NCBI GenBank assembly: GCA_003116975.1
Contig: BGKB01000036.1
Coordinates: 186,001 to 250,000, forward strand
DNA from: Aurantiochytrium sp. KH105
Lineage: Eukaryota > Sar > Bigyra > Thraustochytrida > Thraustochytriidae
Length of the DNA stretch: 64,000 nucleotides
Direction of reading: 5' to 3'
In this document: piece after piece, positions 39,039 to 54,000 of the stretch
Numbering within the stretch: position 1 is the first letter of the stretch
Layout of the letters: each line of letters opens with the position of its first letter
Program-made: the position numbers and the translations under genes
The notes under the pieces: generated by a model
What the model saw: only the letters and a program-made list of their open reading frames with translations
Databases searched by the model: none
What the model was told of the DNA's origin: nothing

Positions 39039-42000
39039 ATGCCACGCGCCAAGACGTTGTCGCGACGAGGCCTGCCGCACGCACTCGCGGCCGTGCTCGT
39101 GGTCCTTCTGATGACGCTTGTCGGCGGCGGGAGCCGCGCGGTCGCCACCGCTGCTGCTGCTGCTGCTGCTGCTACTGCCACTGCTTCTGATGCCTCTGGA
39201 GCGGCTTCCAACCCAGCCAAGGCATCCGACGCTTTCGTCGTCGCCGCCAATGATCTTCTCGCGTTCCTGCCCCTCGACGACCATGACGCCGCCGAGCCCT
39301 CAACTTTGCGGAATATTGCACCCTATGCCATCGACTCAGACAGCTTCGCGCTCGATGCCACGAACTGGGGCGGAAAATCTGTCGGCACCGGGCCCCTCGG
39401 CTCGCGCGCCCTCTTCGTGAACGGAACAGGATACGCGACCGTTCCGTACGACGTGCGCTCTTGCAAGCTCTCCTCTTTTACGACTGGCGCATGGGTCCGC
39501 CTTTCGAGTCTTGCGCAATGGAACGACCCCGAAGATGCCTTCGTGTTTGCATTGACGACCCCGCATGGGAGCGGATTGCCCGTCTGGGCCCTTGTCATCA
39601 ATGCCGGAGAATGGGTCCTCCGACTCGAAGACGGCGAGACCCAGCTCCGCTCAGGCGTCCACGTTGCGCTCGAGGCCTGGACTCTTGTCACACTGTCTCT
39701 CGACGCATCTCCGGCTACAATCGCATCGGGTACACCAACTGTAAAGATTCACATCGACGGCCAGCAAGTGGCCAGTCTTGCAATTCCGGGCGTCACGTCC
39801 TGCGCCTTGACAGGTGCAGAGACGCAAGAGCTCTCTTTGGGGGGAGGGCCTGCCCTTAAAGGTATGCACGGCTCGCTGCGAGCTTTCTTTCTTTACCGGA
39901 CGAACCTATCACCGGCCGAACATGCCAAGCTCGCCGTCGCGGGCAGCATTCTCGCGCGCGTGCCACCGACGCTCGCGTCGCGCTCGGCAGGCTATGCACT
40001 GCAGCTCTCTGGCACAGAAATTTTATCGCTTGACACCTTTCCTGGGGCCGCAGGGCGACGCATTACTGCTGCGGCAATGAGCTTTTGGGCACGCCCGATG
40101 CGCGCTACTCGCGCTGCCCCCGAGGCCCTTGCAGAGGCTGTGATTGCATCTCTTCTCGGCCCACAAGGGTCCTGGTTTCAGGTCTCCTTGCGCTGGGAAC
40201 CTCAAAAGGCCACAAGCGACCTTCGCGTCACAATCGGTCGGGGCGCTGGTGCAGACCCGTTCGTGTGGAACACCTACGTCACTTTGGACATGGACGTCTG
40301 GGCACATCTGGCTCTCTCTTGGGACCAAGATCTTGTCATTCTCTATGTAGACGGCGTCGAGGTGGGGCGTTTGCAGGACCTCGCGGGCCTGCTCGCGACC
40401 ATTGAGGCCCCCGGACCCGCCAGTCGTCTCGTGCTTGGAGCGCGCAGCCTCGACGAGGCCCTTCAGGGGAAACACATGTTTCTTGGCCAAATTGATAGCT
40501 TTCACCTTTGGGAACGCGCTCTCTCCGAAGACGACGCCGCTCGTCTGGCCATTTGCAGTAGCACGGGCATGGAGCCCGGTCTCGTAACCTACCTTCCGTT
40601 TCAGGAATGGCTCTTGCTCGCGCAGACTCGTAGTTTGGTCTGGGGGCTTGATGCGTGGGCGAGCTTGGAGCTCGTGTCGCTCGAGCCGATGCTTGACGCA
40701 CAGGCTGTTGTTCCGAGCACAGCACCAAGAGTTGACGACCGTCTCGTCACAGAAGAAGATCTCGCCGTTCTCTTTTTCTTTAATGCCAGTGACGCGCGAA
40801 GTCGCCCTCTCACAGTCACCTTGCGCTCTTTACCTGCCTCGGGGTCTCTTTTCCGCGTTGCTCAGTCTCGTGAAATTATTGAGGCCGACCTACCTCTCGA
40901 ACTCGAGGCCGGCGAGCTTCTAATGTTCGTCCCCACAGCACACGTCGTAGGCGAAGACCTCGCTTCCGTGAGCTACACTGCCCATGTCACTCCAGCTCAA
41001 GCACAAGCCGCCGACGAAATTCAATCCGCAGAAATCACCACCGTGTCTATAAGTGTGCTCGCGACTCCCGACGATGAGGACCTGGTGTCCGTTCTTCCTC
41101 ATGAACATATTCAGGTATCGCTTCTCAATCTCGCAATCAACGATGTTGATGCTCTCGAGGCCTCGTCTGGCCATGAGCTTCAGGTAGAGCTAGCGCTTGG
41201 CGCTGACTCCACTGCGAGCGTCGAGCTCGCGCAGGAAAATGGACTCCGCGTACAAAGCCGGACCGCTCGCGCGCTCACTTTCTCTGGCACCTTGGCAAAT
41301 ATCAACGCCGCTCTCGCAGAGGTCACAATTGACCACACACTCGAGTACGAGGGCTACGAGGACCTCCAGCTTGATGTCAACGATCTCGGTTACTATGGCA
41401 AAGGCGGCCCGCTCACGGCATCGCAACACTTTAGGATCGGAAGCAAGCTTGCCGCCATCCCATTGCTCACGGCTGCAGTGCCACGGGAAATCACGTTAGA
41501 CACCGAATCAATTCGCATTCGTGGCGCCAATTTTATTGGCGACGCAGAGAACATTCGATGCATCTTTTCTTACATTTCAAATGACGGACAGTACGCCACT
41601 GCGGAGGAACGAAGTGCAGTTGCAAGTAAAACGGCAAGCACCGAGAACAGTTTGCTCACCTGCTCTATTCCAGATGGACTTGCGCAAGATGCAATTCAGG
41701 CGGGACAAGTCTCAGTTACCGTCGAGAACGAGTCGCGCTTGCGTGGAAGTCTGCTTCAATTGCGCGTGCGCAACCCACTTCATATCGACTCGATCAGCCC
41801 GCGCCTTGGCCCCGTGTCAGGAGGCACCTGGGTCGTCCTCGAGATCACGGGGGGCGCGAGTCCGACTCAAGAAGGTGACGTCTGGACTTGCGTGTTTGGC
41901 GCAAAGATGGTGCGCGCATTCCGACAAAGCGATACATCTGTTCGCTGCCGCGTCCCGCCTGCGCAACAAAGCGGATACAATGTCACGATCGGCCTTTCGA

Positions 42001-45000
42001 GGAACGATGCATTTTATACCAGCCAACTGCGATTCTACTACGTCGATGAGGCAATCACCCAGGCTGTCATGCCAACACAGGGCTCCGAGGCATCAGGCTT
42101 TCAAGTGCAGGTATTTGGAAGCGCATTTGTCCCCAACGAGCACCTCGTCTGCGTCTTTGCTCTCGAACCAGACTTACCACGCGCTGCCGACGCCGCAAAT
42201 CTTATTCGAGTGTCCGCGTACAATGTTTCCGAGGATGAACAAAGGTCCACATCGCAGCTCGCGTGCGAGGTTCCGCCGCGGTCCGTGCTGCTCGCCGCCA
42301 ACCCGCATCTCGATCCCGTGACGGACGGTCTCACCGTTTATCTCTTCGTCTCCAATAATGGCGTTGACCTTGGAAACTCTCCTGCGCTCCCTCTTGAGTA
42401 CAAGGTGCTCCCAGAGCTCCTCACGGTGCAACCGGCGGTACTGCCCGTGGCCGGTGCCTTCCCCTTGGTCGTGCATGTCACCGATCTTGGGCATCACAGC
42501 TCGGGTCCTGCTGTTTGTGTTTTCAATCGAACGATTGCAGTTCAGGCAAGCAGCGTCTCTTCGTCTCAAGTCATTTGCGAGTCCCCGGCATGGCCTCACG
42601 CACAAGCCGGCGTCACCCTCCATGTGGTCACCTCAGATTTTCTCGACCTTCCTCTTTCGGATGCGCAGTTCGAGTCCGCTCTCACTGTTGATTTCGTGGC
42701 TCCAATGGATGAGTCTGGCGCTTTGGACGTCAGACCCAGTGCACTCACGTCACGTTTACAAGCACTCGAGGTATTTATTTCCACCTCGCAGCAGACCAGC
42801 TGGCCCGAGGATCTTGAATGTGTGCTCGAACCAAGCGATAGGCAGGAGACACTTTACTTTGCAGATGCTGTTGCGCTTACCGCACGCACTCGTGCCTGCA
42901 AGTTCGTCGCCGCGTCGCTCGACAACTCCACATCTGCGACATTGTGCTTGCGCCCCAGACGCCACGACGCAGCATACCAAGCGTCGTCGCTCGGATGCTC
43001 TGATCTCCCCGCCTTTGCTCAAGCCACCCTGCCAGTGCTCGGCGCCACACTGTTAACCTCACTCGCGCCGAGTACCGTGTCTTCCACTGGTGGGGCACAG
43101 GTAGTTGTGCAAGGACTCATTGCAGCTAACGCCTCTTCCGCAGAAGGCGTATTTTGCAAATTCTCCAGTGCGACCACATCTCATGCGCACGTGGTCCAGG
43201 CATCCTCTGCAAACGCAACAAGCGTCATTTGCGCGACCCCAATGTTATCCAAAGGCGTCCATGCCGTCTCCATTTCGACTGACGCGGGCTACCACTTTGT
43301 CTCCGCGGAGGGTCTACCCTTGACGGTGACAGAACCCTTTGGACTCCTTGCCGTTTCTCCGCGTCGAGCAGACCCGCGCGCCACCGAGGCGGTCATCCTA
43401 TATGGCTCCCGCCTGCAGTCGCTAGATCCCGAAACAGAATGCGGTTGGCGTTTTGCAGAGAATGCAAGCCTCTTTGAACGTACTTCTATCGTCGATCGTG
43501 ATGTTGACGGTCTTTGGCTTCGATGCCAGCTTCCGCATGCTGTCATGCCGCCTGCGTCGCTCACCGTTGAGCTCATGCAACACGACCTCCCCGTAGCAAT
43601 GGGGATGGACGTCTTGCGTGTCGATCTCGTGTCGCCGCCGCGGGCCATCGCGCTCTCGCCGCAGCATGGCCCTCCTGGAACATCAGTGCGAATTGATTTG
43701 GATAAACCATTGTCGCACGTTTCTTCGCGTTCCTGGCGCTGCGTCGATCAGACGGGCCGCCTACTCGCTTCAGTGGTCTGGGTTGACGAATATCAAGCTG
43801 AATGCACACTACCAGAGGATCCCGTGATAGAGTCCATTGGTGTGAAGGATGGCGCTCGCGAGGAATTTCTCATCGAGACTTTGCCCTTTTCTACGTGGCA
43901 AATCCTCGCTGGGGGAGTGCCGACGCGGACAATCTCAAAATCCTCCACGGTCGTCCCAGATAGCACGTCCGCCACAACCGCAGTTCTGGTTCAAGGAGTA
44001 CCTGGCAATATCCGAAATCTCAAGGACTTTGTTTGCGTCTACAGCTCGTACGGGCTCTCGGGCTCTCCGTCGACCTTTACTGTTTCGCCAACGAGAATCG
44101 CCAATGACACCTTGTCGGCCAACCTTGTCGTAGAGTGCATGCTTCCCGCTCTGCTCTCGCAAGGTACCTTTCGTCTTGCGATCTTTTGGACCCCTGGATC
44201 GGTCATGCTCACGGGCGAGAACAAGCTCAGCATCATTCAGCGTCCGCAACTTGCCCGTGCTGATCCTGCTGTTCTCTCCGCGAGCCTTGGTGAGGCCCGC
44301 GTGAGCATATTGGGCAACTTTGCGCTCGAATCCTCGAACCATTCGTGGACCTGTGCCTTTACCGGCGGTCCCGCCGTGGTCCATGTCGCTGCGTCATTGG
44401 TCGATGAAACACATCTTCAGTGTGACCCCGTTGACTTTGCGGCTAATGTAGGTGTTACCGACACTTCAGTCATGCTCACAGTCGCAGCATACGTTGATGA
44501 GCGAAGCGTTGGGAGTGTGCAGATCATGATCTTGGCAAATCCACGTACCGGAGCTTCGATTTGGCCCGGATCCACCCACGTAGGCGAAGAGGAAACTCTC
44601 TATGTGTCTTTCGGAGATGCGGCGGAGGCAATCTCTATTTTGGAAAGCTTTGCATGGGTGGGCTGTGCATTCACAAAGCAAGATACTGCGAACGAGGAAA
44701 TTGCTTTGGCGGTTGGCAATCTCCGCTCGAGCTCCTTACAGTGCACTGTTCCTCGTGCGATTTCACAAGGTTCCTATCAGGTTGATGTGGTTGGCAGCTA
44801 TCAGTCGGACGCGACGAATGCGCGCCATCAAATCTACAGTAACCCCGGACTTTTTCGCGTCGTCTCGCCAGTGCCTTTGCAGAGCGTCTCGCCCGCTTCG
44901 GCTATTGCAGGAGAAACGGTAGACATTGATTTGCATTTAGCAGACACCTTCGACCAGGGTTCTGAAGCAGTCGATGGAGTCCTATGCAAGCTTGCCGGAG

Positions 45001-48000
45001 GTACTCGAGTCGAGAACGCAACATTCTATGCTAATGAGAACCTCCATGGCGCACTTCGCTGCCGATTGCATACCGATTCATTTGCTGTGGGTACCCACGC
45101 AATTTTGCTCTCATGGACGGAAGGTGCGACTTTTGTCGAGCCTAGCGGCTTCCAGCCCTTTGAGATCTTGCCCGCGCTCGAGACATGGTCAGTGCTTCCC
45201 GATGTCGGCTCTCATCAGGGCGGTACGCAACTTGTGGTACGAGGAGACAATTTTCCTCTCAACAGAACGCTGGAGTGCAAGTTTCACAATGGGCCCCGTT
45301 TGCTTATCTCGCCGGCGTCGGCAGTCTCGGCGGATACGGTCGAATGCCAATCGCCTTCGGTGGATCTTATTCCGGATGCTCGACGCGAACTCTTCTTTGT
45401 ATCAGTTGGTATCAGTGGTGAGCCCGTACCTGTTGCGCCGCATGTTGTCACTTTTACATTTGTGGAGGACCCTGCGGTGAGGACGATCTTCCCGGAAGTA
45501 GGGCCCGAGAGTGGTGGCACGGAAGTCATTCTTCAAGGCGAAAATTTTCCGCTGGAAAGTGACCTTTTTTGCCGGTTCGGTGGCTTACATGTGGCTCCTG
45601 CTGTGGTTTATAGCGCAGAACGCGCAATTTGCATAACCCCGCCTCATGCACCAACGCTAGACTCGGGCCCTGTCGCTGTCGAGGTTTCCGTGAATGGCGT
45701 TGACTATGTCAGGGGAGACTCGATCGCCTTTTCGTACGTTATGCTTACACGTGTTAGCTTTGTTGAGCCAGAGCACGCATATGTCGGCGCTCGAGTTCAG
45801 GTCTTTGGAACTGGATTTTACCCGACGGGTCAGGACCGCTCTGTTGTCTGTCGGTGGGGAGAGGTCGCCAGCATCGGTACTTGGATCTCGTCGACGCAGG
45901 TAGAGTGTGTGGTCCCAGACCTTGGCGACGACCTCGTCAGGGAGTCTCCCACCTTTGTGTCTCTCCAAGTCTCTTGCAACGACGGCCAAGATTTTACAGC
46001 CCGCGAAGATCATCTTGGCGTCTACGTGGAAACGCTAGGATCTCTTGCGAGTATTGAGCCTCGAAATGGCCCTCTTGAAGGCGGCACGGAAATGACTATA
46101 TCGATGGAGGGATCTTTTGGCCAGCGCGCGCGCGATGACTTTGTCTGCATCTTTGGTAGTCGCGACGTCGTCGAAGCTATTCCGCATCAAAAAACGGATC
46201 GGGGCCTGTTTACGTGTATCGTACCGGCGGCATCAGCTCTCGACGATGGTGTATACGTTTCACTGCATGTTTTGCCTCGCTCACTGGTTCAAGAAGACAA
46301 TCTTACGGCTTCTACGGAGGGACATCCGACCTTTTTCTTCCGCTACGATGCTGAGATTGATCTCGAGTCCGTCTGGCCAGAAATTATCCAAGAGGGCTCG
46401 GCCACGCACGTCAACGTCGTCGGAGCAGGTTTTCGAGCTGATGCAGACTTGCTGTGCAGAGTTGGCTTTGGATCTTCACCAGTATCCGCTCGCCTTCTCA
46501 CGCCTTCGCTTGTTCAATGCCCAGTGGACCTCAGTAAACTTCGACCTGGTCGTATTCAGCTCTCCATCACAGGAAACGGCCAGCAGTACTCGAATCAGGT
46601 CGATCTCACGCTCATCGCACAGTCGCAAGTGTCTTCTGTGGAGCCCGGCTCTGGCCCCGTGCATGGGGGTACATCCGTTACAGTTCGCGGGACGGGCTTC
46701 ATGGCCGGTCCAGACTTCGCATGCTACTTTGGAGGCACGAAAGCTGCTGCAGCGCACGTGATCTCCAGCACGGAAGTTCGATGCGTTGCACCGCGAACGA
46801 ATCTTGCACACACCGTCACTGTCAGTGCCTCGAACACAGGGGGGTTGGATCAAGCGGGGCTTTCCGCTGCACAGTTCGCGTTCGTGAGAGCTGCAACAGT
46901 TGCCCAGGTTTACCCAGTGCGCGCAGATATTGGAACTCGTGTTTTTCTCTCTGGTTTATTCCCATCAACGCCTTCGGACGCTCTTTTGACGACGACCCTG
47001 TGCCGCTTTGGGGTGGTAGAGACCCCTGCGCAACGCGTCAATGATACCTCAGTCTCTTGTACGGTTCCGCGACAAATGGAATCCCAGCTCGAAAACGCGC
47101 ATTCTGCATCGCTAGACCTTAGTGTGAGCTTCAATGGCGGTGCAGACTACTCTGTGTCCGCCCGATTTACTTTGGCAAGAGCCATCGAGGTCGCCAGCAT
47201 CTTTCCGACATCGGGCGCAGCTCGTGGAGGGACCGAGGTCGTGCTCAGCCTTGCGCAGGACGTAGACACCGCCCTCGTGACGGGACCTGCCCTCTGCCGA
47301 TTCGGGCAAAAGTCCCCATCACAGGGCCGCTGGCTTGATCGTCGCCGCGTAGCGTGCGTCTCACCACAGCTTACGCCTGGTGCACATATTGGAGTAGCGC
47401 TCAGCACAGACGGCCTTCATTTTAGTTCATCGCCGCGCCTCTTTTTGGCCGAGCCCGATTTCAATATTGTGGCTCTGGCACCCCAAGAAGGTACCGAGGT
47501 GGCCGGTTTGGACGTATTGATCACGACCGAAAGCGAGTTCCCTCTGCCGAATGATCGGGCGATCCTGTGCAAATTCGGCCAGGCCAATACTGCGCTGGGC
47601 CGCAGACTGAGTGATCGCACCGTGTCATGCGCTCTTCCTGCCGGTAGCAAGCCTGGCAATCTTACCATTGCGCTGTCTCTCAATCAGGGTCAGGACTTTG
47701 TGGTGAGTCCTGTAGATTTCGTAGTTCGGCCCAAAGATAGCGCAGGTCCAAGCCTTTTGTCGCGTCTCGCACCACGTTCTGGCGCGTCGGGTATTCGCAT
47801 TCTTTGGCCAGACTTTAATGTGCAGGAGGATGTTGAGTGTAGCTTCAATGCGGCCGCACGCACGCCCCTTCGCCGCGTGGCTGAGTTGGACCAGACCTTT
47901 GAATGCGATATCCCTGGCGAAACAGGTGTGGGCGCAGTTTCCGTTGCACTAGGAAAGAAGCACGGGTCTCATTTTATCACGCTCGCCAAGGTTGGCCAAA

Positions 48001-51000
48001 CCTACTTGTACAAACCATTTCAAGTCGGGCCTCTCGTCAGTACTACCATCGAGGAAGGCCAAGCATCGGTAAAGGTCTGGGCGAACCAAATGCCAAATAT
48101 TCGCAGGGCTCGGTGTCGATTTGCCAATGCGCAAGGAGCTCGCTACGCTGATGGATTCGTCATCATGCCTGATCATGGTGTTCTGGACTGCTCCATTCCT
48201 GCTGGGCTCTCTCCGGGGAGCTACATTATCGGAGTTTCTGTGGACAACGCGGGCAATGACTTTGTTGAAGCTCAAGGCGAGGCCTTGCGGGTACTTCCAT
48301 TTCTGAGTATTGATGAAATCATTCCCGCGCAAGGTCCTCCGAGCGGAGGCACCCTTGTAACTGTGCGCGCATCCATCGAGTTTGATGCAGAGTCTCTCGC
48401 CCGTGACCCAGTACTCTGCGCTTTTCAGGCTCTCGACGGGTCACAGCGCTGGAAGGAATCGCCGGCAACCTTGTCCACCACCCATCAAGGGGCCCTCTCT
48501 TGCTACACGCCTGCACAACGTGCCAGCGGCGACGCCGCCATCTCTCTGTTGCGGTATAGTTCGCAGCGGGCGGGGACGACGTCAGGTGCTCTTTCGCAAG
48601 CGTTGCTGGCGCCCCACTTCTTTTCGTACATGGACCCCCCACGTGTACTCTCGGTGAGTCCTCCTGCGGGGCCAACAACGGGAGGCTTCAGAATTGAACT
48701 CTCCACTTTCTCGCGCATCGGTGAGCTAGCGCGTCCTCTCCTGGCCCGTTTCGAGCTCCCCGATGGCAAGGTCAAGGATGTGAGATGCGCCGACGTGATC
48801 GACGTTGAGAGTGAGGCGGCGGGCGTACTCGTGTCCTGCGATGTTCCCTCGTCTCCCGAGGCGGGCTGGGCTCGACTCTCCCTCGCTTCACAGGGCACGA
48901 GCCACGCGGCATCCGCGAACTTTCTCTTTTATGCGCCCTACACCATTGAGTCAGTGAGCCCAATGGGAGCGTCTGAATTTGGTGGTCCAAGGGTTATCAT
49001 CGAGACCAGCCGTCCCGTGACGGGAGCTCTGCGAGGGCTCGTACAGTCTGGCGCTTCTTGCCGATTTGGCACATCTTCTCGCATCCCGGCGCGATGGCTC
49101 GACGCGTCCCATCTCGAATGCATTGCCCCACGACATCCGCCCGGAAAAGCCATGCTTGCCGTGTCCCTTGTTGCAGATGGCCCGCTTCTCGATTTGCGGC
49201 CAGAAAACGAATTCTTTACATTCCACGATGCAGAGACACTGAGCAGCGTGGAGCCTGCCCAAATGCGAGCGAGCTACGGGAACAGAGAGGTCGCTCTGCG
49301 CGGTACTAACTTTGCGACCGGTATGAAATGTCGTTTTGGCGACGTCGCTGTGGAAGCACGCGTGCAGAATGTGAATCTCGCATTTTGCACTGTACCACGG
49401 CCCCTTGTGGCCGGCACGCAAACGGTCGCACTTCAGGTCAATCGCTGGAATGCCTGGGATGAGACATGGGCCGAACATTTGCAGGACTTTGTGCATTTTA
49501 CATATGTTGAGGAGATGGTCGTTCTCGGCATCTCGCCGCCAACGCTGTTCCCGGGAGAGAACGTGAATGTGACGGTGCAAGGTCTCCAAGGGCAAGATGT
49601 CGCCTCCAATGCAATCTCGTGCGCTTTCGGTGCTTTCGCGTCTCAACCCGCAACTGTACTCGATGATGGTCTCTCGCTTTCTTGCACATCACCCGTATTT
49701 GACATCCCTGCAGAGAGCGCGTACGCGCTGGCGCATTTGCGAATTGTCGACGCGTTAGGGAACAGACTCGATGTGTCAGACGGGAGCGCAGGCTCAGTCG
49801 TAGAATTCCGTCGCCGTCCTCGAGTCTTTCAGGTGGAACCGCTCGTAATTGCTCAGGAAGAAGCGGACGATAGCGATGGGCTAACATTGACTTTCGGCGG
49901 TGTTGGCTTCTCATCGCGTGCTTCGCTTGTATGCATTTTCGAAGCATCCAACGAGGCGATTTCCATGACGCCAGTGACGACAGAGTCCACATCAACTGCA
50001 ACTTGCGAGCTTCCAAGAAATACTGCGGTGGGAGGGATTTACGTGGCTGTTGCATCGAGAGAGGCGGCCTTGCTTGCCACGTCCCGAGGAAAAACTAATG
50101 TGGCCGGCTTGGCCCTTGCGCCGATGGGACGTCTCCGGCTGCATGTGGTCCCCCAAGCGATGGTTCACTCACTGAGTCCCTCCAGTGTGTCCGTGACTGG
50201 TGGTATGGAGCTTCACGTGCAGGGCGAGGGTTTTTTGCGGATTCGTGATCTCGAGAATGGCAATCTATTGTGCCACTTCCGCAACGGTAAACGTACTCTT
50301 GCAAGTGTCGTCAACGATACCCACGTTCGCTGCACGGCAGCCCGCGCAAGTTCTCCAGGCGAAGATCTGGTCCATCTGTCACACTCCAAAGGCAGCAAAT
50401 ACCTCGTGCGAGGTACTGGAGCACTGACATACTATCCTTTTGCGCGCGTGCTGCACCTTTCTCCGCGCTTTGGATCTGTGCAAGGAAACACTCTTCTCAC
50501 AATTGTCGGTGACGGCCTCGAAGAGCTTGCTGCAGCACAAAAAGTCAACGGTGCGACTCTTCACTGCTGCTTCAGTAGTGCGCGGGACAATCTGAGCATG
50601 TGTACCGAAGCAGCACTCGTCGGTGGTAATACTGTGCAGTGTACAACTGCAAGTTGGCCGCGAGCTCTCGATGCAGTCGAGCGAGAGGTTGTGGCCGTGC
50701 GAGTGCTAAGCCAGGCCCAGGCACAAGAGAGTCACTATTCACAACACCAGTCCGCACTCTTTTCATATGTGCCCTCCCCAGTCGCGCTGTGCGTCTCGCC
50801 ATCGACGTTTTCTGAAGTGGGAGGTGAGCAGGTTCTCATCGAAGGTAATAACTTTCTGGCTCTTGACCCAACCTTGGAACCCGAGTGCATATTTGGGGCC
50901 GGGCTATCGATGCCAGCGCAGATTCTCTCACCCGAAACAATGGTTTGCACGACTCCGGAAAACCTTGTCCCTGGTCCAATCGCCTTGCGGGTCCGCTTCA

Positions 51001-54000
51001 ATGGTCAAGACACTACGGAAATTGAAGACTCGCTCGAAGTCTTCACGCAAGCAACTGCAACAAGTCTGGAACCAACATTGGGAAGCGCAGTCGGCGGCAC
51101 ACTAATCACTGTGCGTGGCACACAATTTGTACGATCCTCCGATCTATCATGCATCTTTCACGGAGAACCTGGTGTCCACGTCAAAGTACCTGCCCACTAT
51201 GTATCAGCTACAACCGTAACATGTGGCTCGCCGCCAATGTACCTTGGTCTGTCAAAAAATGAGGAGCCATTACACACTTTCGCCGTCGAGGTCTCTAATT
51301 CGGGAACTTTTGATCGGAATCGCACATCTCTTGCGCGCATGCCCACCTTTACACTTCACGCTCCTTTGAGCATCGCGCGAGTATCCCCAGGTACTGTTCA
51401 TGCCGAGAGCCTCGTCTCTCTCTCGCTTACCTTTGACGTTCAATCTGACGCAAATATGCTCCGATTTTGCAGATATGGGTCAATCCAAAGCGAACTTGAA
51501 GTCCGCATCGACGGAGACCAAACCCGAGCGAGCTGCACCTTTGCCGTGCCTGCAGGCAGCATTGGAGCTGCGCGTCCCGTATGGGTATCCGCCAACGGTG
51601 TGGACTGGCATGCAACAGAGAATGTCGTCACAGTCGTTCCAGATGTAGTGGTCGACACTCTTATCCCAATGAGCGGCCATCACCACGGCATGAGTCAGGT
51701 CACACTCCGAGGCCATGGCTTCTCCTCCTTCGGTGCGCTTGCGTGTCGCTTCGGTGGCGGACCTTCGACAAGAGCTGTTTGGATCTCTGCTCAAGAAATT
51801 CAGTGCACATTTTCCCAGGCAGCAAAGGATGCTCACGCCGTGGGAGAAGTCCTTTCCGTTGCCATCGCAGCCGATGGAGTGCACTTTCAGGAAACGGGAA
51901 AATTTTTCACGCTACTTCCGATGACGCAAATCTACGAGTTGCAGCCGCGTCGTGCCGCATCTGATCAGCCCGTCACGATCAACATTGTCGGCGCAAACAT
52001 GAACGTCATCGATCCTGAGCGCGCCTCGTGTCTGGTGCGACGCCAAGGAAGTTCCTTGGGCGATTGGCATCATCACGTTCCTGCCGAGATCATTTCAGCG
52101 ACGCAAGCGCAATGTCAGAGTATGTCCCTCGCAGCCGGAACATACGAGATTGACTTGCTCACGAATGGGGTTGATCCTGCCTTTTCGACGTCGCCGCAGA
52201 TTTATACAACTGTGCGACCTCCTGTCGTTTCTCACATGTGGCCGCGACAGGGATCGGCTGCAGGGGGCACTCAAATTACGTTGTTTGGTTCTGGATTCTC
52301 AAAGAGCGAGCTCATGATGTGTACTTTCGGAGCAAACCAGCAAAATCCAGCTCGCTTTGTCTCTGGCGAAGCACTCACCTGCACCGTGCCTCCGGTGCCC
52401 ACTTCAGCGGTCGGATCGGTGCAGATTAGTCTCTCGACGGTAGATGGCGCGGTGCGAGCCAAAGGAGCTTTTACGTTTCGGTACCTGGCCGTACCGATCT
52501 CTGAGAATGCCATTCCAGCTGCAATTTTTGCAGACGCTAACGTGTCGTCCCTGGTCATTGTCGGGAGGGACTTTGTCGATACCAACGAGGGAACCTGCAC
52601 TTGGTATCTTGGGACAAGCGAAGAAACACTCACGGTGCCAAGGACCTATTTGGATCCGTCGCGTGTCGCCTGCGATGTACCAATGATTTCGCGGCCAGGC
52701 GTTGTGCGCGTCATGCCTACAAATGACGGGCACACAGGTCTATTACCTGTCGCTGTCAAAATCTTGGCAGTGCCGCGATGCGCCACATTCGAGCCCGCGA
52801 CTCTTTTGCGAAGTCAGCCTGCGACGACTCTTCGCGTCATTTTTGCAGAGAGTCTTCAGGTCACCGATGTAAGTGATATCAGGGGCGAGTTCTCTTGCCA
52901 GCTCTGGAACGAGGATTCTCTGCGCACATTTTCCGCACAACTGTCCTACGATCTTCAAAGTCTTGATTGTCACGACGTGTCTCTTGAAACAGACGGTGAG
53001 TACTCAATCGACATTTTGGTGAGCGGTGTGAAAATCCCGCAGACATGTGGCAGTAACAGAATCCATGTCGTTAGCACAGCCAGCATTGCTCCGGACCAGA
53101 ATTGGTCCCTTTCGATGGCAGGAGGCTTTGATGTGCCTCTTCGCGGGTCTGGCCTTGAGTTCATTCACGGGCCAGTGCGCTGCCTCTTTGGGGATGCCAC
53201 TGCCGGTTTTGCGCGAAAGCATTCTAGCGATGAAATTCTTTGCGTGTCGCCCCAAATGGTGGATTCCGGTCGTGTAGAGGTTCGTCTTGTCGATGCTCAT
53301 GACACCATTTTAGATACGAATGTGCACGTCAACTTTGTCGAACCCATTACCATCGAACATGTGCACCCTACTCTGCTTCCAGAGGCTGGAGGCACTGAGG
53401 TTCACGTGCAGGTGAAGGGCGATTTCCATGGTCGAGACGTACGATGTCAATTCGGAAGCGCCATGGTGGATGCCAAGGTCGATGCAAGCGGATATACTGT
53501 TACTTGCAAAGCCCCGCGGGTGGTTCCGAGTCAAGTTTCGTTCGCAATTGTGGTTGGTCAACAGGAGGTAGTCGCAGCCACTGACCCGGTCACATTCATT
53601 CCGCAAGTGTCTGTGTCTGAAATCAGTCCTGGGGCAGGTCTTGTTGTCGGCAGGGCACCCGTCACGATTCGCGGCACGGGCTTTGCCAACCTGGGACAGC
53701 TGCATTGCTCATTCGATACATTTGGCTCTGAGCCAGCAGTCTTGATCGATGCAGAGACATTGGTCTGTGTGACGCCCGCTCTTCCCGCCGATCTGCACAA
53801 TGCCGAGCTCCACACAACGCTCTTTATCTATGGTGGCGAAGACGGCCTAGTTGAGGTGGCCCGTCTCGAGAATGCATACGTGTTTTATCCAACGCCTCGG
53901 GTCGAAGATGTTTTCCCAACACTCATTTCTGCACCATCGCTTGTCGCGTCAGCTATTGGCTCTCAGGCACTCATTTCCGTGTATGGCCAGGCGTTCCCCA